Assembly (NCBI RefSeq): GCF_001748225.1
Contig: NZ_BDFE01000004.1
Coordinates: forward strand, 62,001 to 126,000
From: Desulfoplanes formicivorans
GTDB taxonomy: Bacteria > Desulfobacterota > Desulfovibrionia > Desulfovibrionales > Desulfomicrobiaceae
Direction: 5' to 3'
Length of the DNA: 64,000 nt
Shown here one piece after another: positions 8,742 through 17,647 of the stretch. Below the pieces are notes generated by a model. The model saw only the letters and a list, made by a program, of their open reading frames with translations, did not search any database and was not told where the DNA came from. The position numbers were made by a program, and so were the translations under genes. Within the stretch, counting starts at the first letter, position 1, and every line of letters starts with the position of its first letter.

Positions 8742-10244
8742 TCAGGGCCTAATCCTCAAACGTTCTTCCAGGGACGCGTCCATGTCCACCATCAGGCTTT
8801 CTTCGACCTGGTCGACAAGGACCTGACCCAGAGCAGCCCCCTTGATCTTGCGAACGTTCTTCACCAGGGCGCACATGACCTGCGCCTTGGCGGCGTTTTT
8901 TTGCCAGCTGGACAGGGCCGCGATGATGGCGGCCTGCTCCAGGCTGGTTCGGGGCACTTCCTGGGTACTGAAATCCCGCTTCAGGATGACATGGGCTCCA
9001 GGACCATCCTGGGCGTGAAACCATAAATCCTGGGAACCGGCCAGCTGGCTGAGCAGGTGATGATTGGCCTTCTGGTTCCTGCCCCGTATGAGCAAGAAGC
9101 CGTCGCTGGTTCTGTAGAGATTGACCGCCAGGGAACGATATTTTTTGGGGATGCCGGGAGCCGGACCCGCAACACGCTGGGCCGCCGGTCGGGCGCTCTC
9201 CCCGGTCATGCTGGCAGTCCTTTGCACCTGTTCCATTTCGCGAACCAGCACCTGTTTGCGGGCCTCGACAAGGGGCAGCCCCCGTTCCCCCTTTCTGGCC
9301 CGGGTGAAAAACCGGGTCATGTTTTCGCGCACCGTCAGGGAGGGATCAAGATCTAGCCTCACGGTCTTGCCGTTCCCGTCGTCCAGACAGACAGTGTCCA
9401 GCCGGGCCGAACCGTCCACATGATACAGATGGGCCTGCAACAGACGCCCCAACTCCTTGCCGGCCACCATTGCTTCAAGCCTAGCCCGATCACGCTGGAT
9501 CCGTCCCAGGGCCTTTTTGAGATGCCGGAGTCGCTTGGTCACAATCCGCTTCTGCTCCCGGTCTCCATTGATCATCCCGGCAACAACATACGTACCATAG
9601 CTCTCGGCCGCAGCAAGGGCGGTCTTGAACGCCCTGCCCTTTGGGAAACCATCGGGCCAGAGACTGAGGCGAGCCGTCTTGGGATCGCCCAGAATCCAAT
9701 AGGAGGAGGGAGGCACGGCCTTGCGCAGCCGCTCAAGGAACTCCCGGGCATCCTTGTTACCCATATGCTGCAGGCGATGACGAACAGGAGGCGTTATCTG
9801 AGGGTACGTCTCCCAGATGCGCTCATGGGATCCGATGGCCTCCACGTCCGGCCAATCAGGCTCCTGCCCAAAATGCGGATCCAGTTCGCTGACCAGCGAG
9901 ACCCCCTTGCGCAGATCAAGGAGCAGGTACATGGACGGCCGACTGCCCAAAAGCCAGGCCATCCTGCGGGAAGGCCAGTCAACAAGAACCTGTCTGATGC
10001 GCCGGGAACGGGTCCGCTTGCGCAGCCACATGACCTGGCCGGAAGGCTGCTGTTTGTTATCGGGTTTGGTCGACGAGAGAAAAAAAAATCCCCGTGAAGG
10101 GGAGGCGTGAAGGATGAGATAGCCGGGGGAGCCCAGGTCAATGGTCAGGATGCCCCGAGCGGGATCGAAAATCTTTTCGATGCGCATGCCGGTAATGCGG
10201 GGAGCAAGTTCCCTGGCAGCATACCGGAAAAAATTGGCTTCCAT
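8742..10244 (-). CDS. rqcH: NFACT-family protein, RqcH-like ribosome quality-control factor
   Basis: A 500-residue NFACT protein: an N-terminal NFACT-N domain (residues 1-200), a central coiled-coil with HhH (about 225-370), and a C-terminal NFACT-R (DUF814) domain with DLWFHAQDGPGAHVIL near residue 420. RqcH binds obstructed 50S subunits carrying peptidyl-tRNA and recruits tRNA-Ala to add C-terminal alanine tails. The tRNA-recruiting NFACT-N Asp/Arg pair cannot be checked by eye. The protein is shorter than Firmicutes RqcH (about 570), mainly in the middle. Older annotations call it a fibronectin-binding protein. Confidence 0.88.
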   Translation of the reverse strand: MEANFFRYAARELAPRITGMRIEKIFDPARGILTIDLGSPGYLILHASPSRGFFFLSSTKPDNKQQPSGQVMWLRKRTRSRRIRQVLVDWPSRRMAWLLGSRPSMYLLLDLRKGVSLVSELDPHFGQEPDWPDVEAIGSHERIWETYPQITPPVRHRLQHMGNKDAREFLERLRKAVPPSSYWILGDPKTARLSLWPDGFPKGRAFKTALAAAESYGTYVVAGMINGDREQKRIVTKRLRHLKKALGRIQRDRARLEAMVAGKELGRLLQAHLYHVDGSARLDTVCLDDGNGKTVRLDLDPSLTVRENMTRFFTRARKGERGLPLVEARKQVLVREMEQVQRTASMTGESARPAAQRVAGPAPGIPKKYRSLAVNLYRTSDGFLLIRGRNQKANHHLLSQLAGSQDLWFHAQDGPGAHVILKRDFSTQEVPRTSLEQAAIIAALSSWQKNAAKAQVMCALVKNVRKIKGAALGQVLVDQVEESLMVDMDASLEERLRIRP

Positions 10245-10350
10245 AAAAGTGTGTTGTCCTTAGATCCCCAAAGGGGACGACCACGACATGGAGACGGCTC
10301 TCCTGCGGACAGCACGTCTCTCTTGTCATGGTTTCATGTTCAAATGCAGA

Positions 10351-10713
10351 CTAATCGCCCCGCATCCTTTCTTCTTCCTCCTGCTTGCTCTTGCACTCGA
10401 TGCAAAGAGTTGTCACAGGCCGCGCCTTGAGCCGGGCAATGCCAATGGCTTCGCCACACTCTTCACAAATGCCGAAGGTCCCGTCCTCAATGCGCTGCAT
10501 GGCTTCTTCGATCTTTTTGATCAGCTTGCGGTCACGATCCCTGAGCCGGAGGGTGAAGGTACGGTCGGATTCGGCCGAGGCCCGATCCGCCGGATCGGCA
10601 TAGGATTCACGGTTTTCAGACATATCCTCCAGGGTATCCTCGCCCTGTCGCAGGATTCCCTGAAGCATCTCATTGAGATGATTGCGGAAAAATTCAATAT
10701 CTTTTGCATTCAT
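10351..10713 (-). CDS. dksA: DksA/TraR-family RNA polymerase-binding regulator
   Basis: A 120-residue DksA-type protein that enters the RNA polymerase secondary channel and alters promoter kinetics with ppGpp. An N-terminal coiled-coil (residues 1-70) contains the DPADRAS segment at the tip, where DksA has its DxxDxA motif, followed by a four-cysteine zinc finger: CEECGEAIG, then CIECK. The ATG at 10713 is set by a strong GGGGAGGT site. It may be transcribed with the rqcH gene that follows 106 nt downstream. Confidence 0.93.
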   Translation of the reverse strand: MNAKDIEFFRNHLNEMLQGILRQGEDTLEDMSENRESYADPADRASAESDRTFTLRLRDRDRKLIKKIEEAMQRIEDGTFGICEECGEAIGIARLKARPVTTLCIECKSKQEEEERMRGD

Positions 10714-11298
10714 GAACTTGACCTCCCCTATGTTGTAGACGCGAAAACGTTCAATCCGGGCGGGTATATCCCAAGACATTGAAAGAAGTAAAGTAGATGC
10801 TCCCTGTAAGACAAAGGGCACAACAACCATTTGCCAGCATCAGGGAGAGGAGACCTTGCCAGACCGCCGCAAACCAACCCCCACTGGCAGCAGTCGCTGT
10901 GTGTATACCCGCCAAGACCTGCTGCGTCTACGCCCAATTTGGTGCCCGTCTGTCAGCATGCCTGGTCGGCACCCCAGAAACGATCGTCCTGGTCCCTCCC
11001 AAACAGGAAGAACGGTCACCCCAAAAGGCCATGGTCGAACCAGACAAGCTGTATGATCTTGCTGTCATGCTAACGAATTGTGCGTCACTCCCAGGCCAGT
11101 CCGGATCCGTCACCCTGTTCCCGCCCCGAGGGATTGGTTCGAACCGGAATCAGGTCGATTTCAGGGCCACGCATACGCTCCGCAGGCCTCCCTTGGCCAC
11201 AGTGCGTCCCGGAACCCGGCAGTGACCGTATCCAAAAGCTCTCTCTTTACGGATAGTTACCTGCCAGACAACAAATTTACACATTTTTTCATTTTCCC
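10714..11298. other. 585-nt region with no supported gene
   Basis: Between the DksA-type gene and the tRNA promoter no coding region can be supported. An open frame on the plus strand (10797-11225) has no Shine-Dalgarno sequence, no recognisable family and an amino-acid make-up unlike a protein. I looked for RNase P RNA, tmRNA and SRP RNA signatures on both strands and found none. The A+T-rich part near 11270-11298 belongs to the tRNA promoter. Confidence 0.5.
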
Positions 11299-11327
11299 TT
11301 GACACCCAATACGCCCTTGGATAGAAG
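11299..11327 (+). promoter_or_regulatory. Promoter of the tRNA Gly-Cys-Gly cluster
   Basis: TTGACA at 11299-11304, a 17-nt spacer and TAGAAG at 11322-11327. The first tRNA begins 14 nt further on. Confidence 0.6.
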
Positions 11328-11341
11328 GTCTTCCCTGTTGA

Positions 11342-11413
<72 letters not shown>

Positions 11414-11422
11414 CCAACATCA

Positions 11423-11494
<72 letters not shown>

Positions 11495-11500
11495 CCAAGC

Positions 11501-11572
<72 letters not shown>

Positions 11573-11584
11573 CCAGGAAAGCAC

Positions 11585-11613
11585 AAGGCCGGATTGTATC
11601 CGGCCTTTTCCTT
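11585..11613 (+). terminator. Terminator of the tRNA cluster
   Basis: Stem AAGGCCGGAT / ATCCGGCCTT followed by TTTCCTTTT, 10 nt after the last tRNA. Confidence 0.85.
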
Positions 11614-11714
11614 TTGTCATGTCGGGGACGACCAGTGGAGACGCGCTCTCCACCCCTGACAAGCCCTGCAACAGCCGACACGTCGTACCGGCATTCTTGC
11701 ACGAGGACACTCCC

Positions 11715-12446
11715 ATGGCCACCACATCCCCCCTGTTTGCCGATGCATCCCTTGAAGACCTGCTGGCCCGAGCCAGACAACGTTTTTCCATTGTCTTCAA
11801 ACCCGTGCGCATCGGGGAGCATACCCTTGAGATCACCCATATCGAAAATATGACCGACTATCTGGACCGGCTGGCGAATCAGTCCAGACAAGGCGAAACC
11901 ATTGAACTGCCCTTGTGGGCCAAAATCTGGCCAGCCTCCACGATTCTGGCCCTGTCCATGACCCAGATCCCGGCAACCGCCAGCAAACGGATTTTGGAAA
12001 TCGGAGCGGGACTGGGCATCCCCGGACTGGTTGCTGCAGCCAGAGGATTCACCACGGTCATTACAGATACCAATGAAGACGCCTTGCTCTTTACCAGGAT
12101 CAACGTCCTCAAAAACGGTCTTGAAAAAAACGCCACGGTCCAGCACCTGGATATCCTGACCCAGGACACGGACCAACCGTTTGATGCCATCCTGGGCTCT
12201 GAAGTGTTTTATCTCAAGGACAGCGCTCCACAAATTGTCCGCTTTCTGCGCAACAGCCTGGTTCCCGGGGGCATGGCCCTGTTTGCCCGGGACGCCGCCC
12301 GCCAGAACACCCGTTTCCTTACCCAGGCAGCACCCTTTTTCGAAATCGGCATCAAACAGGTCGGGTACAAGCAAGGCGAGGAAGAACACCCCTTCAAAGC
12401 CACGCTCTATCGTCTCACCCCCAAAAACGAGGTCAATGCCCAATGA
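11715..12446 (+). CDS. Class I SAM-dependent methyltransferase (METTL21-like), coupled to YcaO-TPR
   Basis: A 243-residue Rossmann methyltransferase. SAM motif I is LEIGAGLGIPGL near residue 97, the acidic residue after strand 2 is ITDTNEDAL, and the motif IV region is FDAILGSEVFYL. The ELPLWAKIWPAS segment just before motif I is typical of METTL21/nicotinamide-like protein methyltransferases, which suggests a protein target. The ATG at 11715 has a GAGGA site. Its stop overlaps the start of the YcaO-TPR gene (ATGA), so the two are translationally coupled and probably act on the same substrate. The target is unknown. Confidence 0.85.
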   Translation: MATTSPLFADASLEDLLARARQRFSIVFKPVRIGEHTLEITHIENMTDYLDRLANQSRQGETIELPLWAKIWPASTILALSMTQIPATASKRILEIGAGLGIPGLVAAARGFTTVITDTNEDALLFTRINVLKNGLEKNATVQHLDILTQDTDQPFDAILGSEVFYLKDSAPQIVRFLRNSLVPGGMALFARDAARQNTRFLTQAAPFFEIGIKQVGYKQGEEEHPFKATLYRLTPKNEVNAQ

Positions 12447-14173
12447 TCACCCTGGGTTCCTGCCCCAAGGCGTATCACAAGGATCTGGACAAAGCCTGCT
12501 CGCCGGCACAAACCATTGCCCGGGTGAAACAGGCCCTTGCCCGAAGTGGCCGCAACATCCTGGCCGAAAACAGAAGAATCGATACGGGACGCCTTGGCAT
12601 TCCCGTATACATGAGCATCTGCGGAACCGATGCCAAGGCGGTCATGCCCGGACGGAAACAAATGGGCAAGGGAACCTCTCCGGAACAGGCCGAGGCCTCC
12701 GCGCTCATGGAACTCATGGAACGCTACGACTTCTTCACCTTCTGGAAACAGAAATCGCGGTTTTCCTCCATGACCTGGGGAGAGGCGGCCAAGGCCTTTG
12801 GTCAGGACCTCATTCCCATCGAAGAGATCCTGCATTCGGTCGGCGACACCTGCACGCCCCAGCAGGCAGCAGCGGCCCTCGACCTCATTCCCTGGCAGTT
12901 CTGCAAAATCCTTGACCTGACATCCGGACGCGAGGTCATGGCTCCCCTGGACTGGTTCAGGCAGCTCAACGAGTACAACGGTTCGTCGGCCGGGAACACG
13001 GACGCCGAGTCCATTCTTCAGGCCACCTGCGAACTTGTGGAACGCCATGTCAGCGCCCTGGCCGACAGAGATCACCCCACCCTGCCGACCATCTCCATCC
13101 ACGAACATGACGATCCCGTGCTTGTGGATCTTGTGAACAAATTCGTGGCCCAAGGCATCAAGGTCATCCTCAAGGACATGACCTGCGGCATGCCGTTGCC
13201 CACCGTAGCGGCCCTGGCCTATGATCCGACAACCTTTCCCCAACAAAGTGAAATCGTCTTTACCGCGGGTACGGCCACCTCACCGGCCAAGGCCGCCATT
13301 CGTGCCCTGACCGAAGTGGCCCAGCTAGCCGGCGACTTTGAAAGCAAGACAACCTATGAACCCTCCGGGCTTTCCAAATACAACAGTCTCGAGGAGATCG
13401 AATGGATCACCAAAGGGCCTTGCTGCACCCTTGCCGACTTGCCCGTCATGGCTTCCGATGACATTGCCCAGGAGCTCGAACATACCGTCAGGGCCCTGGC
13501 CCAACAGGGATTCACGGTCTATTCCGTGGCAACAACCCTCAAGGCCCTGGGCATCCCCACCCACTATACATTTATCCCGGGATTTGCCTTCAGGGAACGC
13601 ACACCCCACGCTTCCGTGGGCATGCTCACAGGCAAAAAGATTATTGCCACCTCGCCCCTGGATGAGGCTGCCGCCAAGCTGGACCGGCTGGAAGAACTTT
13701 TTCCCCAAGCCCACTTTCTACCGTTCTACCGGGCGCAACTGTCCCTGAATCAGGGCTTTCCCGACAAGGCCCAAGCCTTGTTCGCCCTTTCCGAGGAAGT
13801 CCAGCCCGATGATGAAACCCGGGCCATGTCCGCCTTTTATCAGGGACATTGTCTGACCCTGCAGAACCAATGGACAGAGGCCATTCCTCATTTGAAACGG
13901 GCCATCTCATTACAACATGATGTCAAAGAGTACCACAACCTTTACGGTGTTTGCCTTTTCAAGCTGAACGAGTTTGACAAGGCAGCCCTTTGCTTCCAAA
14001 AGGCCCTGGCCCTGGATGCCGGTTCTGCCATGGACATGGCCAACCTGGGTCTGTGCCATGTCAAAACAGGGAAGACCGACCAGGCCATTGCCTGTCTCCA
14101 AGAGGCGGTGACCATGGATCCGACCATCGAATTTGCCTGGAAACACTTGGTGGACCTGACTTCCCAAAGCTGA
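12443..14173 (+). CDS. YcaO-family protein with C-terminal TPR repeats
   Basis: A 576-residue protein. Residues 20-400 are a YcaO domain with ATP-site segments MELMER (89-94), CELVERH (about 195) and an ALTEVAQ helix (about 290). Residues 415-576 form three to four TPR units (for example LYGVCLFKLNEFDKAALCFQKA), a peptide-binding scaffold. YcaO enzymes phosphorylate a backbone amide to drive cyclisation or thioamidation; some act as S12 methylthiotransferase accessory factors. It is coupled by ATGA to the methyltransferase gene upstream and lies 330 nt upstream of dsrC on the same strand. The substrate is unknown; the neighbourhood makes DsrC or a sulfur-relay protein a candidate. Confidence 0.88.
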   Translation: MITLGSCPKAYHKDLDKACSPAQTIARVKQALARSGRNILAENRRIDTGRLGIPVYMSICGTDAKAVMPGRKQMGKGTSPEQAEASALMELMERYDFFTFWKQKSRFSSMTWGEAAKAFGQDLIPIEEILHSVGDTCTPQQAAAALDLIPWQFCKILDLTSGREVMAPLDWFRQLNEYNGSSAGNTDAESILQATCELVERHVSALADRDHPTLPTISIHEHDDPVLVDLVNKFVAQGIKVILKDMTCGMPLPTVAALAYDPTTFPQQSEIVFTAGTATSPAKAAIRALTEVAQLAGDFESKTTYEPSGLSKYNSLEEIEWITKGPCCTLADLPVMASDDIAQELEHTVRALAQQGFTVYSVATTLKALGIPTHYTFIPGFAFRERTPHASVGMLTGKKIIATSPLDEAAAKLDRLEELFPQAHFLPFYRAQLSLNQGFPDKAQALFALSEEVQPDDETRAMSAFYQGHCLTLQNQWTEAIPHLKRAISLQHDVKEYHNLYGVCLFKLNEFDKAALCFQKALALDAGSAMDMANLGLCHVKTGKTDQAIACLQEAVTMDPTIEFAWKHLVDLTSQS

Positions 14174-14503
14174 GACCCGGCCTTTTTTTATCACGCAATC
14201 GAGCCCAAAAGTCGTTGACAAATCACGTCGTTGACATCTATTGGGTTGAAGTCATTTTTATGCGATCTTTTTTCTTTCAGGTGGCATCGGATGACGGAAT
14301 CCGGCATTATCCTCTTGCAGGAAACAGATTCTTCGTCTATACACCTGAAGCGAAGATGCATGAAGGGCTTGTGAACTGACAGTCCTATTGGACATCCATC
14401 ACAGGCCTGGCGTTACATAACCTTAAGAGAGGAACTTGTTACAGCAGATTAGCAGTACGGTGATACTCGTTAATCTCACTAATCATTTAAGGAGGTTATT
14501 CGT
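14174..14503 (+). promoter_or_regulatory. dsrC upstream region
   Basis: 330 nt without a supported gene. Two closely spaced TTGACA boxes (14215-14220 and 14231-14236), each inside a GTCGTTGACA or CGTTGACA context, could serve as -35 elements; no good -10 can be fixed. A strong AAGGAGGT ribosome site ends the region. A 39-codon frame from 14260 has no ribosome site and is not called a gene. Confidence 0.4.
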
Positions 14504-14821
14504 ATGGCAATGGTCGAATATGAGGGCAAGCAGTTTGACGTCGATGAAGATGGATTCCTGTTGAACTTCGAACAGTGGTGTCCTGAATGGGTTGATTTTG
14601 TAAAGGAAAGCGAAGGCATCAAGGAAATTACCGAGGAACATCAGAAGGTCATCGACTTTCTCCAGGACTACTACAAGAAAAACGGTATCGCTCCCATGGT
14701 TCGTATCCTTTCCAAGGTCACCGGCTTCAAGCTGAAACACATCTACGAGCTGTTCCCCTCCGGACCGGGTAAAGGAGCTTGTAAGATGGCTGGTCTCCCC
14801 AAACCCACCGGCTGCGTATAA
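14504..14821 (+). CDS. dsrC: DsrC, sulfite reductase-associated sulfur carrier
   Basis: A 105-residue DsrC/TusE-family protein. DsrC carries the sulfur from siroheme sulfite reductase (DsrAB) as a trisulfide between two C-terminal cysteines and hands it to DsrMKJOP. Both are present: Cys93 in GKGACKMAG and Cys104 in the ending PTGCV, spaced by 11 residues as in true DsrC; TusE lacks the first. The start MAMVEYEGKQFDVDEDGF is the family N terminus, and AAGGAGGT precedes it. It stands alone, as dsrC often does, with its own strong terminator. The preceding YcaO-TPR gene is on the same strand. Confidence 0.98.
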   Translation: MAMVEYEGKQFDVDEDGFLLNFEQWCPEWVDFVKESEGIKEITEEHQKVIDFLQDYYKKNGIAPMVRILSKVTGFKLKHIYELFPSGPGKGACKMAGLPKPTGCV

Positions 14822-14840
14822 TCGCACCTTACGGGTGTTG

Positions 14841-14887
14841 GAACACAAAAAAAAGGACAATCTTTTGATTGTCCTTTTTTTGTGTTC
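14841..14887. terminator. Bidirectional terminator between dsrC and the TPR gene
   Basis: Near-perfect inverted repeat with arms GAACACAAAAAAAAGGACAA and TTGTCCTTTTTTTGTGTTC around a short loop, with T-runs on both strands. It serves dsrC on the plus strand and the 903-residue protein gene on the minus strand. Confidence 0.92.
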
Positions 14888-14935
14888 GCAACAAGGCCTC
14901 AAGTCTGCGGTTAAGGAGGGCCACCACCTGCTCCT

Positions 14936-17647
14936 TTATTTGATATGCTTAGCAAGATATTTATTACGTTTCTTCTCAAAGCTAAGAGTCGTCCAGATGG
15001 CCGATCCCCCAATGGCACAAATGGAAACAACAATGACAACAACCTTCTGAATCACCCACTTTTGCGCATCCAAAATATGACCCCACGGCTGACCGGTTTT
15101 AAGCCCCCACATGGTCACCAAGGGCACCACTGCAATGGACGAAACCAGGCAAATCAATTCGATCCACAAAAAATTTTTCCCGAACAGGAGCAAATACAAC
15201 GTGGCGTCCCGGATAAACACCAAACTCTTCAAATGTTCCCGTAACCGTTCAAGGGCCTGAGCAGCCAGAGTCATGGCAGCATGCCCCTTCTTGAAACTTT
15301 CCGGGTGATACAAATTCATCCTGCCAACGGCATTTAACTCGCGGATACACAGATTGAAATCCCTGTTGAATCCGCCCATGAACCGGGAAAAGGGAAACCA
15401 TGCCGCCTCATTCTGAATGGTTGCCAATTCATGATACATGGTTTTGCAGTTTCGGCGCAAGCCCCTGATATCCTTCTCAACCCTTTTCTGAATGTCCTTG
15501 CTCAAGACCTCGCATCCCTTGGCAAGGCGGACCAAATGGGCATAATTTTCCTTGTCCTGAAGTTTAAGCATGTCTGCCAAACGCTTTTTGAACTCATCAT
15601 GGGCGGGATGATCCACGGCAAACCATTGTTCCACGGTTCGAGTCAATCCTGCACTCTCCTCAATACAGGCCTTGGCCGCTTTGCTGGCTTGATTCCAGGG
15701 TTTCCAAAGACCAGACATGAGATGCAGATGCCCACGCTCGAGCTCGGGATCAATCAGGATCAAATTCATAAAGCGCGGATCTTCCTCGAGGAGATCCATG
15801 AAGATACCCAGCCCCTGTTCAGTAAATCCCATTTTGAGTAGACAGGCTGCTTGACGATACACGGCCTCAAGCATAGCCGGGCTCGTGTCCACGGCAGCTC
15901 GGTATAATTTCAGGGCGGCCTCGTATTCCTGCATGACCTCATGCAGCCGAGCGCGGAGGTACAAATGGTAGGAACGATGTAACGAGGTAAAGCAGAACTC
16001 CTCGGCCTCCTTCCACAACCCGAGAGCCGTCTTGTACTGCCCCTTTTCCATACTGATGAACCCGCCAAGGGTTTTGGACTTGTAATGCCTCGGGCTTGCC
16101 TGAACAAAGCGTTCAAGATGCCGGAGCGCCGTTTCCATATCCCCATTACGGAACCGGTGCAAGGCCGACCAGGAGGCATCTTCTTCCTGGGGCGCTAAAT
16201 CCCTGAGGCCTCGGGGCCAATCCTTTCCCTTACTCCGCCACACCAGGCGTATGGTCCGTAGCTGACTGGGCGCATTGGTCTCGAACATTGCGGCCAGAAC
16301 AACAGCTGCATCACCCTGGCCCTGCAACACGGCCCTGATTCCATCAACCCCGTTTTCCCCTATTTTGGCGTCAATATCCCGAAGAGCCTGCTGCATCCTT
16401 TCCAGATCCAACTCGGCAAGGGCATCATGAAGCGTTTCATTGAGATTACGTAACACACGTGTGGGACAGGCACTGGGAGGATGGTTCCGCAGGCCACAAT
16501 AAAAGCAAGGTGAATAGTCTCCATCCAAAACATGATGCGGCAAGAGCACCTTTAGCAGTCCCATGTCACTGCTTGTTGCACCATGTTTCAGGGTTGTTTT
16601 CACCAGGCTGTCGATACTGCTTCTTCCCTTGAAGGGAGAAAGGGTGCCAAGGGGCATAAAAGACGCCCCCAGCTGGTAAACAGTTTTCAGGGGAAGATGA
16701 ATAAAATCAGACTCCAATTGATCCCAAGGAGCGTTGACCTTTTTGGGCAATTCCTTACCAAAATGAAGATGTCCCTTTTCCAGACCAAGATAAATACAAG
16801 GCCAGGACGACGCATGTTCGTCCTTGTCAGCCATGAGCCCCATGAGCTCCATACACACGGCCTGAAGCATTTGGTAGGTTTTGCAATACAGTACAATTTC
16901 CATATTGTCGGTATACAGGAAATTGACCTTGATTTGTTCAAAAAGCTTTTTCAGGCGTGCGCTGTACATCCTCCAACCTTCGGCAAAAGCTCGGTCCAAA
17001 GCATTGCCCACGGGTTTGATGATCAAAAACCAGGACAAGGCGGTGGAATAATCCAATCCGATATCAGCTTGGAGTCTGGTCCACTCTCCCGAGGGCAAGC
17101 CCGCGCGTTGCACAGGCTTGAAATGCAAACCCGGCGCACGGCGAAGCCCCTGCCCCACTTGCGGAGCAACCAAGATATCCAACGTTTCGGGAGTGCCGAC
17201 CTTTTGCTGGACAATTTCCGGATCAATGGCCACGCTAAAAGAAAAATCATGGGCGATCAAAAGGTTGGCTGAAAATACCTGAACCATCATGGCCAGGGGA
17301 TGGATCTGGGACCAAGTAAATATCTGGGCCAGACTTCGAAGGACATCCTCTCCCGGAAAAAACCACAAAGCCTGTTTTTTTTCACGGGCAAGTTCCCAAC
17401 CGCCATAGCTGGACAAAGTGAGAGTCACCGTGTCCGAAAGACTTTCGGCCCAAACAATCCACACGGCATGGCCATTGGCAACAACAACGGATTGCTCCGC
17501 CTTCTTCAACTGGGAGACAAGGGAGGAAAGCTGATGCACGACCAAGCATCCTTGATTGAAAGTGAAAAAACAGTGTCGGCCGACCGGAGGCTCACCCCGC
17601 AGCCAGCCTTGGCCCAAGGAGTTGACGCAAACGTTGGGCTTCGGCAA
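14936..17647 (-). CDS. Large TPR membrane protein with a CCHC zinc-knuckle motif, family not recognised
   Basis: A 903-residue protein. Residues 1-330 are a mixed alpha/beta region without a known domain. Residues 381-394 read CFYCGLRNHPPSAC, an exact C-x2-C-x4-H-x4-C zinc knuckle. Residues about 480-680 are TPR-like helical repeats. Two membrane helices (about 826-849 and 865-885) precede a basic tail, so the bulk should be cytoplasmic. The start appears to be TTG at 17647 behind a G-rich ribosome site, overlapping the upstream glycosyltransferase gene by 56 nt; a later GTG is possible. It is probably coexpressed with that GT2 gene. The function is unknown. Confidence 0.8.
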   Translation of the reverse strand: MPKPNVCVNSLGQGWLRGEPPVGRHCFFTFNQGCLVVHQLSSLVSQLKKAEQSVVVANGHAVWIVWAESLSDTVTLTLSSYGGWELAREKKQALWFFPGEDVLRSLAQIFTWSQIHPLAMMVQVFSANLLIAHDFSFSVAIDPEIVQQKVGTPETLDILVAPQVGQGLRRAPGLHFKPVQRAGLPSGEWTRLQADIGLDYSTALSWFLIIKPVGNALDRAFAEGWRMYSARLKKLFEQIKVNFLYTDNMEIVLYCKTYQMLQAVCMELMGLMADKDEHASSWPCIYLGLEKGHLHFGKELPKKVNAPWDQLESDFIHLPLKTVYQLGASFMPLGTLSPFKGRSSIDSLVKTTLKHGATSSDMGLLKVLLPHHVLDGDYSPCFYCGLRNHPPSACPTRVLRNLNETLHDALAELDLERMQQALRDIDAKIGENGVDGIRAVLQGQGDAAVVLAAMFETNAPSQLRTIRLVWRSKGKDWPRGLRDLAPQEEDASWSALHRFRNGDMETALRHLERFVQASPRHYKSKTLGGFISMEKGQYKTALGLWKEAEEFCFTSLHRSYHLYLRARLHEVMQEYEAALKLYRAAVDTSPAMLEAVYRQAACLLKMGFTEQGLGIFMDLLEEDPRFMNLILIDPELERGHLHLMSGLWKPWNQASKAAKACIEESAGLTRTVEQWFAVDHPAHDEFKKRLADMLKLQDKENYAHLVRLAKGCEVLSKDIQKRVEKDIRGLRRNCKTMYHELATIQNEAAWFPFSRFMGGFNRDFNLCIRELNAVGRMNLYHPESFKKGHAAMTLAAQALERLREHLKSLVFIRDATLYLLLFGKNFLWIELICLVSSIAVVPLVTMWGLKTGQPWGHILDAQKWVIQKVVVIVVSICAIGGSAIWTTLSFEKKRNKYLAKHIK

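Noticed and set aside
11136-11145. GGTTCGAACC, resembling a tRNA T-arm
   Set aside because: No matching acceptor, anticodon arm or tmRNA features around it.
10797-11225. 142-codon open frame on the plus strand
   Set aside because: No ribosome site, no recognisable family, Pro/Arg/Cys-heavy composition typical of a non-coding G+C-rich frame.
14260-14379. 39-codon frame between YcaO-TPR and dsrC, considered as a YcaO substrate peptide
   Set aside because: No ribosome site, no Cys/Ser/Thr-rich core, and it overlaps the presumed dsrC promoter region.
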